DNA from: Rahnella bruchi
Lineage (GTDB): Bacteria; Pseudomonadota; Gammaproteobacteria; Enterobacterales; Enterobacteriaceae
Reading direction: 5' to 3'
Length of the DNA stretch: 64,000 nt
NCBI RefSeq assembly: GCF_003614975.1
Contig: NZ_QZWI01000006.1
Coordinates: 151,252-215,251, forward strand
Part shown: positions 57,890 through 64,000 of the stretch, piece by piece
Numbering within the stretch: position 1 is the stretch's first letter
How the letters are laid out: each line of letters opens with the position of its first letter
Notes under the pieces: model-generated
What the model was told of the DNA's origin: nothing
The model's input: only the letters and a program-made list of their open reading frames with translations
The model's database searches: none
Translations under genes and position numbers: made by a program

Positions 57890-57918
57890 AAAAGCCGGCC
57901 AATCGGCCGGCTTTTTTC
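57890..57918 (+). terminator. aceEF terminator
   Basis: AAAGCCGGCC-AAT-CGGCCGGCTTT followed by TTT, between aceF and lpd. It suggests that part of the transcription stops here and that lpd also has its own promoter, as in E. coli. Confidence 0.9.
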
Positions 57919-57984
57919 TGATAATCTCTTCATGCTGTTTGAGATTTTCCGGGGCTAAGCACAAATCGTATGCCGTTTGTTGTT

Positions 57985-58095
57985 TCAAATTTGTTAACAA
58001 TTTTGTAAACTGCGGGCGGATAGAACGACCCGGTGGATGATGGGCGTTGCGACATAAAAATGACGTCAGACCCGCCGGACATAAATTAAGAGGTC
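57985..58095 (+). promoter_or_regulatory. lpd upstream region with ArcA-like site
   Basis: TTGTTAACAATTTTGTAAAC (57991-58010) resembles the ArcA direct-repeat consensus GTTAATTAAATGTTA. E. coli lpd has its own promoter under ArcA control in this position. I could not fix the -10/-35 boxes. Confidence 0.4.
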
Positions 58096-58098
58096 ATG

Positions 58099-59523
58099 AT
58101 GAGTACTGAAATTAAAACTCAGGTCGTGGTACTTGGGGCTGGCCCTGCGGGCTATTCTGCTGCTTTCCGTTGCGCTGATTTAGGTCTTGAAACCGTTCTG
58201 GTTGAGCGTTATTCCACCCTCGGTGGCGTGTGCCTGAACGTAGGTTGTATCCCTTCTAAAGCTCTGCTGCACGTCGCGAAAGTGATCTCTGAAGCAAAAG
58301 CACTGGCAGAACACGGTATTGTTTTCGGTGAGCCGAAAACTGACATCGACAAAGTTCGTGTCTGGAAAGAAAAAGTCATCAACCAGCTGACCGGTGGTCT
58401 GGCAGGTATGGCGAAAGGCCGTAAAGTCAAAGTCGTGAACGGCTTGGGCAAATTTACTGGCGCAAATACTCTGGTTGTTGAAGGCGAAAACGGTCCTACG
58501 ACCATCACTTTCGACAATGCCATCATTGCGGCGGGCTCCCGTCCAATCAAACTGCCGTTCATTCCACATGATGACCCGCGTGTATGGGATTCTACCGATG
58601 CGCTGGAACTGAAAACCGTCCCTGAGCGTCTGCTCGTGATGGGTGGCGGTATCATCGGTCTGGAAATGGGTACCGTTTACCACGCGCTGGGTTCTCAGAT
58701 TGACGTGGTAGAAATGTTCGATCAGGTTATTCCTGCGGCTGACAAAGACGTGGTGAAAGTCTTCACCAAGAAAATCAGCAAGCAATTCAACCTGATGCTG
58801 GAAACCAAAGTGACTGCGGTAGAAGCCAAAGAAGACGGCGTCTACGTCACAATGGAAGGCAAAAAAGCCCCTGCAGAACCACAGCGTTATGACGCCGTGC
58901 TGGTGGCTATCGGCCGTGTACCCAACGGTAAACTGCTGGAAGCGGGCGCTGCGGGCATCGAAGTTGACGATCGTGGTTTCATCCACGTCGACAAACAAAT
59001 GCGCACTAACGTGCCACACATCTTTGCAATCGGCGATATTGTCGGTCAGCCAATGCTGGCGCACAAAGGTGTTCACGAAGGTCACGTGGCTGCCGAAGTT
59101 ATCTCCGGCAAGAAACACTACTTCGACCCGAAAGTCATCCCATCCATTGCCTACACTGAGCCAGAAGTTGCCTGGGTTGGTCTGACTGAGAAAGAAGCGA
59201 AAGAAAAAGGCATCAGCTACGAAACCGCCACCTTCCCGTGGGCTGCTTCTGGCCGTGCTATCGCTTCTGATTGTGCAGACGGTATGACCAAACTGATCTT
59301 CGACAAAGAATCTCACCGTGTTATCGGTGGTGCGATTGTCGGTACTAACGGCGGCGAGCTGCTGGGTGAAATCGGTCTGGCTATCGAAATGGGTTGTGAT
59401 GCAGAAGATATCGCGCTGACCATCCATGCTCACCCGACTCTGCACGAGTCCGTGGGTCTGGCAGCAGAAATCTACGAAGGCAGCATTACTGACCTGCCAA
59501 ATCCGAAAGCGAAAAAGAAGTAA
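58099..59523 (+). CDS. lpd: Dihydrolipoamide dehydrogenase Lpd (E3)
   Basis: A 474-residue flavoprotein, E. coli length, shared by the pyruvate and 2-oxoglutarate dehydrogenase complexes and the glycine cleavage system. FAD loop VVVLGAGPAGYSAAF, redox disulfide C45/C50 in GGVCLNVGCIPS, NAD loop MGGGIIGLEMGT and the C-terminal active-site His in HAHPTLHES. Two adjacent ATG codons (58096, 58099) exist; the second aligns with the family and has better spacing from AGAGG. Confidence 0.98.
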   Translation: MSTEIKTQVVVLGAGPAGYSAAFRCADLGLETVLVERYSTLGGVCLNVGCIPSKALLHVAKVISEAKALAEHGIVFGEPKTDIDKVRVWKEKVINQLTGGLAGMAKGRKVKVVNGLGKFTGANTLVVEGENGPTTITFDNAIIAAGSRPIKLPFIPHDDPRVWDSTDALELKTVPERLLVMGGGIIGLEMGTVYHALGSQIDVVEMFDQVIPAADKDVVKVFTKKISKQFNLMLETKVTAVEAKEDGVYVTMEGKKAPAEPQRYDAVLVAIGRVPNGKLLEAGAAGIEVDDRGFIHVDKQMRTNVPHIFAIGDIVGQPMLAHKGVHEGHVAAEVISGKKHYFDPKVIPSIAYTEPEVAWVGLTEKEAKEKGISYETATFPWAASGRAIASDCADGMTKLIFDKESHRVIGGAIVGTNGGELLGEIGLAIEMGCDAEDIALTIHAHPTLHESVGLAAEIYEGSITDLPNPKAKKK

Positions 59524-59551
59524 CTTTCTGATAATGACTTTCTGTTGAAAG

Positions 59552-59581
59552 TAAAAACGGCCCTATGGGGCCGTTTTTTTT
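59552..59581. terminator. Bidirectional terminator, lpd / IprA-like gene
   Basis: AAAAACGGCC-CTATG-GGGCCGTTTTTTTT between convergent lpd (ends 59523) and the minus-strand regulator (ends 59626). Confidence 0.92.
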
Positions 59582-59625
59582 GCCTGAAATCAGTGCCGAA
59601 GAGCCTGAACTCAATGCAAAAAAAA

Positions 59626-60294
59626 TCAGTATTCGTCTGGCAGGCGCTTATTGATGGCAATCAGCTTTCCGTTCTGGATATCGATATAACCGCCTACGCG
59701 TAAATCCGCCAGAATCTTCATGACGCCACTGCGCGCTAAATTAGAACGCTCCAGAATGAAATTTGCCATGCTGTTTTTGCGGCGAATTTCTTCCGGTAAG
59801 CGCTCCATTTCCTGTAACAGGCCGCAAATAATGTCATAGGCAGTGCGGTTGATCATCAGGTCGGAATGGTAGCTGCGGTAATCGGTAAAGCTGGTGCTGT
59901 AAGCGATGAGCTCTCTCACCAGTTCATTATCGACAATCAGGTCGATAGCCGTCTCGCGCGACAGCGCACTCACCTTACTTTCCTTTTTCCCTTTAAAAAT
60001 AAAGGATGAACTGCTGTATTCAGACGTCATTAACCCCAGAATTGCGGGCGCGGTGGCGATGCCGTACAGCAAGTTGTCTGAAGATCGATAGACTTTGATT
60101 TCGCCTTCTAACAGCAAAATGATTTGCTGATGGCCGTCTTCTGCATTCATGGTGATAAGAGTATTTGCGTCGTCTGACACCACCGGGGAGGAGTGCGGGA
60201 GAAACGCGTCAACCAGGCGTGTGATGGCTTCTAACGGTTTTTGACCCGGTGGCGATTTTTTACCTTTGTGTGGAATATTACTGTTCGTCTTCAT
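59626..60294 (-). CDS. IprA-like winged-helix regulator (YaiV family)
   Basis: A 222-residue protein with a Crp-like N-terminal beta domain (IILLLEGEIKVYRSSDNLL, about residues 57-75) and a C-terminal helix-turn-helix (RSNLARSGVMKILADLRVGGY). The ending RVGGYIDIQNGKLIAINKRL followed by PDEY closely resembles that of E. coli YaiV/IprA (NYIEMNKGKLISINRLPSEY), a factor affecting hydrogen peroxide resistance. No cAMP-binding residues are evident. Start uncertain: an in-frame ATG at 60327 adds 11 residues; neither has a clear Shine-Dalgarno. E. coli yaiV is not located beside acnB. Confidence 0.8.
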   Translation of the reverse strand: MKTNSNIPHKGKKSPPGQKPLEAITRLVDAFLPHSSPVVSDDANTLITMNAEDGHQQIILLLEGEIKVYRSSDNLLYGIATAPAILGLMTSEYSSSSFIFKGKKESKVSALSRETAIDLIVDNELVRELIAYSTSFTDYRSYHSDLMINRTAYDIICGLLQEMERLPEEIRRKNSMANFILERSNLARSGVMKILADLRVGGYIDIQNGKLIAINKRLPDEY

Positions 60295-60509
60295 GTTCGA
60301 TAAGTTTCTCGTCAGAGGGCCGGTCATTGCTTCATGCTATCAAGTTTGGCATAGGGTTATAGAAGATTCTTAAACATTTAAATGTTATCTGCACGCCAGT
60401 ATCTGCCCGCTGCGCAAGGCGTTAGCCGATGCCATAACGGCATATCGGAAAGGAATATTTTGTCCTTAACGATTCAGCAAGAATTTAATGTTGCTTTTTT
60501 GTAAACAGA

Positions 60510-60538
60510 TTAACACCCCCTGAAAATCCTGCTATGCT
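60510..60538 (+). promoter_or_regulatory. acnB promoter
   Basis: TTAACA (60510-60515), exactly 17 bases, TATGCT (60533-60538): a strong sigma-70 match. Transcription would start near 60545, giving a leader of about 180 nt. Confidence 0.75.
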
Positions 60539-60552
60539 GCTTCGGCGCTAAA

Positions 60553-60680
60553 GGACACTGTGCTCCGGTTCAGGATGTGTCGTAAACCGACAAAGAAACA
60601 ATCATACCCGCAGTGTCCCCGACTCATCAGACAATCCGATATTCCGCTGTCCCTGCAGGATTACTACCGGTCTGATGAGG
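60553..60680 (+). repeat. Inverted repeats in the acnB 5' leader
   Basis: GGACACTG (60553-60560) pairs with CAGTGTCC (60611-60618), and CTCATCAGAC (60623-60632) pairs with GTCTGATGAG (60670-60679). Both are perfect and in tandem, so the leader RNA can form two long stem-loops before the ribosome binding site. Confidence 0.75.
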
Positions 60681-60723
60681 GAAGCCAGGCATAATAAATG
60701 ACAATGAGAGCGAGGAGAAAGTC

Positions 60724-63321
60724 GTGCTAGAAGAATACCGTAAGCACGTAGCCGAGCGTGCTGCAGAGGGCATCGTCCCTAAGCCACTTGATGCTTCACA
60801 GATGGCAGCGTTGGTTGAGTCCCTGAAAAATCCGCCGAAAGGCGAAGAAGATACTCTGTTAGACCTGCTGATTAATCGTGTTCCACCGGGCGTCGACGAA
60901 GCCGCCTATGTTAAAGCCGGGTTCCTGGCTGCAGTCGCCAAAGGCGAAACTACCTCCCCGTTGGTCACTCCTGAAAAAGCCGTTGAACTGCTGGGCACCA
61001 TGCAGGGCGGTTACAACATTCATCCGCTGATCGACGCACTGGAGAGCACAACGCTGGCACCTATTGCCGCCAAAGCGCTGTCTCACACGCTGCTGATGTT
61101 TGATAACTTCTACGATGTGGAAGAAAAAGCACACGCCGGCAACGAATACGCGAAAAAAATTCTGCAGTCATGGGCCGATGCCGAATGGTATCTGTCACGC
61201 CCTCAGCTGGCTGAAAAAATCACCGTTACTGTCTTTAAAGTGACGGGCGAAACCAACACCGATGATTTGTCACCGGCTCCGGATGCCTGGTCCCGTCCAG
61301 ATATCCCGCTGCACGCGCTGGCAATGCTGAAGAACGAACGCGAGGGTATCCATCCGGATGAACCTGGCAGCGTCGGTCCGATCAAGCAAATCGATGAACT
61401 GAATAAAAAAGGTTTCCCGCTGGCTTACGTTGGTGACGTAGTCGGTACTGGATCCTCACGTAAATCAGCCACCAACTCCGTGTTGTGGTTCATGGGCGAT
61501 GATATTCCTCATGTGCCGAACAAACGCGGCGGCGGTGTGGTTCTCGGCGGTAAAATCGCGCCAATCTTCTTCAACACCATGGAAGATGCCGGTGCATTGC
61601 CGATCGAAGTGGACGTTTCTGACCTGAATATGGGCGATGTTATCGACATCTATCCGTACCAGGGCGAAGTGCGTAACCACGAAACCAACGCAGTGATCGC
61701 CACTTTCGAACTGAAAACCGACGTACTGCTCGACGAAGTGCGTGCGGGTGGCCGTATTCCGCTGATCATTGGCCGTGGTTTAACCACCAAAGCCCGTGAG
61801 TCACTGAAACTGCCTCAGAGCGAAGTGTTCCGTATTGCTAAGCCAGTTGCTGCAAGCAATAAAGGTTTCTCGCTGGCGCAGAAAATGGTTGGCCGCGCCT
61901 GTGGCGTTGCCGGTATTCGTCCGAACGAATATTGCGAACCAAAAATGACGTCAGTGGGTTCTCAGGACACCACCGGTCCTATGACCCGTGATGAGCTGAA
62001 AGACCTGGCCTGTCTGGGCTTCTCAGCCGATCTGGTGATGCAGTCATTCTGTCATACCGCTGCGTATCCTAAGCCGGTTGACGTGACCACACACCACACG
62101 CTGCCCGATTTCATCATGAACCGCGGCGGTGTTTCACTGCGCCCTGGCGACGGTATCATCCACTCGTGGCTGAACCGTATGCTGCTGCCGGACACAGTCG
62201 GTACCGGCGGTGACTCCCATACCCGTTTCCCGATCGGGATTTCCTTCCCTGCGGGCTCCGGTCTGGTGGCGTTTGCTGCGGCGACCGGCGTGATGCCTCT
62301 TGATATGCCGGAATCCGTTCTGGTGCGTTTCAAAGGCAAAATGCAACCGGGTATCACCCTGCGTGATCTGGTTCATGCGATCCCTTACTACGCGATCAAA
62401 GAAGGTCATCTGACCGTTGAGAAGAAGGGTAAGAAAAACCTCTTCTCAGGCCGTATTCTGGAAATCGAAGGTCTGCCGGAACTGAAAGTAGAACAGGCAT
62501 TTGAACTGGCGGATGCGTCCGCAGAACGTTCAGCGGCAGGTTGTACGATCAAACTGGATCAGGCGCCAATCAAAGAATACCTGAGCTCTAACATCGTGCT
62601 GCTGAAGTGGATGATCTCTGAAGGTTACGGCGATCGTCGTACCATCGAGCGCCGCATCAAGGGCATGGAAGAGTGGCTGGCTAATCCGAACCTGCTGGAA
62701 GCCGATGCCGATGCCGAATACGCGGCGGTCATCGAAATCGATCTGGCTGACATCAAAGAGCCGATCCTTTGTGCGCCGAACGATCCGGATGATGCGCGTC
62801 TGTTGTCTTCCGTGCAGAACAGCAAAATCGACGAAGTGTTCATCGGTTCGTGCATGACCAACATTGGTCACTTCCGTGCGGCAGGTAAACTTCTCGACAG
62901 CCATAAAGGCGCGTTGCCAACCCGTCTGTGGGTTGCGCCACCGACCAAAATGGATGCAGCTCAGCTGACCGAAGAAGGCTATTACAGCGTCTTTGGTAAG
63001 AGCGGTGCGCGTGTAGAAATCCCAGGTTGTTCACTGTGCATGGGTAACCAGGCGCGTGTGGCCGACGGTTCTACCGTGGTTTCCACCTCTACCCGTAACT
63101 TCCCGAACCGTCTGGGCAACGGTGCTAATGTTTATCTGGCATCGGCTGAACTGGCGGCTGTTGCGTCCCTGCTGGGACGTCTGCCAACGCCGGAAGAATA
63201 CCTGGGTTACATGGCTGAAGTGGATAAGACAGCGGCAGATACCTACCGTTATCTGAACTTCGACAAGCTGAGTGAATATACGGATAAAGCTGACGGCGTG
63301 ATCTTCCAAACCGCAGTCTAA
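60724..63321 (+). CDS. acnB: Aconitase B / 2-methylisocitrate dehydratase AcnB
   Basis: 865 residues, exactly the E. coli length. The [4Fe-4S] ligands are in [19 protein letters not shown] (about residue 710) and [14 protein letters not shown] (about residues 769 and 772). An N-terminal HEAT-like domain precedes the swivel domain ([20 protein letters not shown]), as in the B-type enzymes. It is the main TCA-cycle aconitase, and its apo form binds mRNAs. Starts at GTG, with GAGGAGAAAGTC just upstream. Confidence 0.98.
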   Translation: MLEEYRKHVAERAAEGIVPKPLDASQMAALVESLKNPPKGEEDTLLDLLINRVPPGVDEAAYVKAGFLAAVAKGETTSPLVTPEKAVELLGTMQGGYNIHPLIDALESTTLAPIAAKALSHTLLMFDNFYDVEEKAHAGNEYAKKILQSWADAEWYLSRPQLAEKITVTVFKVTGETNTDDLSPAPDAWSRPDIPLHALAMLKNEREGIHPDEPGSVGPIKQIDELNKKGFPLAYVGDVVGTGSSRKSATNSVLWFMGDDIPHVPNKRGGGVVLGGKIAPIFFNTMEDAGALPIEVDVSDLNMGDVIDIYPYQGEVRNHETNAVIATFELKTDVLLDEVRAGGRIPLIIGRGLTTKARESLKLPQSEVFRIAKPVAASNKGFSLAQKMVGRACGVAGIRPNEYCEPKMTSVGSQDTTGPMTRDELKDLACLGFSADLVMQSFCHTAAYPKPVDVTTHHTLPDFIMNRGGVSLRPGDGIIHSWLNRMLLPDTVGTGGDSHTRFPIGISFPAGSGLVAFAAATGVMPLDMPESVLVRFKGKMQPGITLRDLVHAIPYYAIKEGHLTVEKKGKKNLFSGRILEIEGLPELKVEQAFELADASAERSAAGCTIKLDQAPIKEYLSSNIVLLKWMISEGYGDRRTIERRIKGMEEWLANPNLLEADADAEYAAVIEIDLADIKEPILCAPNDPDDARLLSSVQNSKIDEVFIGSCMTNIGHFRAAGKLLDSHKGALPTRLWVAPPTKMDAAQLTEEGYYSVFGKSGARVEIPGCSLCMGNQARVADGSTVVSTSTRNFPNRLGNGANVYLASAELAAVASLLGRLPTPEEYLGYMAEVDKTAADTYRYLNFDKLSEYTDKADGVIFQTAV

Positions 63322-63410
63322 ATCGTCTTTCTTGACGACAGTGATTTGAAGAAGGCTGCGGCCTGATGCGGATCATAGAAGATAACCAGACCGATCCCAT
63401 GGCTGGTGTA

Positions 63411-63446
63411 AAAAGGGTTCATGTTCAACATGAACCCTTTTTTATA
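63411..63446 (+). terminator. acnB terminator
   Basis: AAAAGGGTTCATGTT pairs with AACATGAACCCTTTT and is followed by TTT; a 15-base stem, the strongest terminator hairpin in the window. Confidence 0.95.
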
Positions 63447-63641
63447 TTTGCTTTTTAATGCAGCTAAGTGATTATAATATATTATTAATAAATGGGATTA
63501 TCTTTACTGTTTATTTTTTCTTAAATAATCATTAAGTGGATGCCGCGGGACTGAACGTTTAGTTTCTGCGGTTCCGCGAACTAAATCTGCCTTCCCAGTT
63601 TATTTCGCCTTTTTCATGATAAATATCGAGCGAAATAAACA
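63447..63641 (+). other. AT-rich gap before the invasin-like gene
   Basis: About 195 bases, very rich in A and T between 63455 and 63540 (TGATTATAATATATTATTAA at 63470-63489 gives several TATAAT-like hexamers). It probably holds the promoter of the following gene. I see no gene here. Confidence 0.55.
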
Positions 63642-64000
63642 ATGCGCGTCTCAAAAGCAATTTGCTTATTACAAATAGGCCTTCAGTTTTCTTATTCTTC
63701 CATGTGCATTTACGCCTTTTCATTTGACGCCGCCGCTGAAGCCAGGGCGCCTGTGGTGTCTGAGAAAACGGCAAATGAAAAGTTACCCTCTGCCAGCCGC
63801 CAGGGAGGAGCTTCAGACACGACGACAGCTTCGGATACCGAGAGTAATACCTCAATGGCAGGGCTCGCCGCTCAATCCGGTGCAATGCTTGCGGGAAATT
63901 CATCAAGTGATGCGCTAAAAGGTATGGTCGCTTCCGGTGCCACCGGCAAGGCGGCGCAAAGCGTGGAGTCCTGGCTAAACCAGTTCGGGACCGCGCGCGT
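63642..64000 (+). CDS. Inverse autotransporter (invasin/intimin-like), 5' end only
   Basis: An open frame from ATG 63642 runs past the window end (119 codons visible, no stop). A hydrophobic N-terminal stretch (ICLLQIGLQFSYSSMCIYAF) acts as the likely signal. A variable Ser/Thr/Ala region follows. Then SMAGLAAQSGAMLAGNSSSD and VESWLNQFGTARV match the conserved start of the intimin/invasin beta-barrel domain (family pattern AAQ-G-FLA..SSDAA..; WL-QFGTARV). Such proteins insert a C-terminally extended Ig-domain passenger through the outer membrane for adhesion. The passenger lies outside the window, so size and function are unknown. No LysM motif is seen in the visible part. Confidence 0.82.
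   Translation, partial: MRVSKAICLLQIGLQFSYSSMCIYAFSFDAAAEARAPVVSEKTANEKLPSASRQGGASDTTTASDTESNTSMAGLAAQSGAMLAGNSSSDALKGMVASGATGKAAQSVESWLNQFGTAR

Larger units (their letters stand above)
60295..60723. other. Divergent control region IprA-like gene / acnB
   Basis: About 430 bases with no supported gene. The right part holds the acnB promoter and a long structured leader. The left part (60340-60500) contains the promoter of the minus-strand regulator, which I cannot fix. Confidence 0.6.

Noticed and set aside
58180..59445. 421-codon minus-strand frame
   Set aside because: Antisense to lpd; long only because of codon bias in a highly expressed gene.

Overview
The window is a stretch of enterobacterial chromosome. 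Gene content, gene order and protein sequences match the leu-ilv-cra / dcw (division and cell wall) / secA / pdh / acnB region near the E. coli origin of gene numbering. Protein divergence from E. coli, a DUF721 gene next to secM, an acyl-CoA synthetase between leuO and ilvI, and an extended sgrT suggest a Yersiniaceae-like genus (Rahnella/Ewingella/Serratia type). That placement is inference from memory of these families. Almost everything is core genome with short intergenic gaps. I see no tRNA, rRNA, insertion sequence, prophage or CRISPR array.

Layout. 1-3.7 kb: 5' end of thiB with a TPP riboswitch, then sgrR divergent from the sgrS RNA (which encodes SgrT) and the sugar efflux gene setA. 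3.7-8.7 kb: leuDCBA on the minus strand with leuL leader, attenuator and promoter. 9.1-16.0 kb: leuO, a FadD/FAA1-like acyl-CoA synthetase, ilvIH and cra. 16.6-33.5 kb: the complete dcw cluster from its MraZ-box promoter (mraZ rsmH ftsL ftsI murE murF mraY murD ftsW murG murC ddlB ftsQ ftsA ftsZ), followed by lpxC. 34.5-38.9 kb: a DUF721/DciA-like gene antisense in the lpxC-secM gap, then secM-secA and mutT. 39.0-47.9 kb: yacG-zapD-coaE (minus), guaC (plus), ppdD-hofB-hofC (minus, type IV pilus/competence-like), nadC (minus), ampD-ampE (plus). 47.9-50.4 kb: an accessory GH43 glycosidase plus GPH sugar transporter cassette. 50.5-63.3 kb: aroP with tandem TyrR boxes, pdhR with a perfect PdhR operator, aceE-aceF-lpd, an IprA-like regulator and acnB. 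63.4-64.0 kb: an AT-rich gap and the 5' end of an inverse-autotransporter (invasin/intimin-like) gene cut by the window edge.

How it works together. leu, ilvIH and leuO form the branched-chain amino acid block. The dcw cluster makes lipid II from UDP-MurNAc precursors and places FtsZ, FtsA, FtsQ, FtsL, FtsW and FtsI at the septum; zapD adds FtsZ bundling. secM tunes secA. The pdh operon makes acetyl-CoA and feeds the TCA cycle (acnB), with pyruvate sensing by PdhR.

I did not find a clearly new multi-gene system. The points most worth checking are the SecM arrest region with altered spacing, the DUF721 gene overlapping the secM control region, the long paired 5' leader of acnB, the GH43/GPH cassette with its palindromic operator candidate, the IprA-like gene beside acnB, and the partial invasin-like gene.
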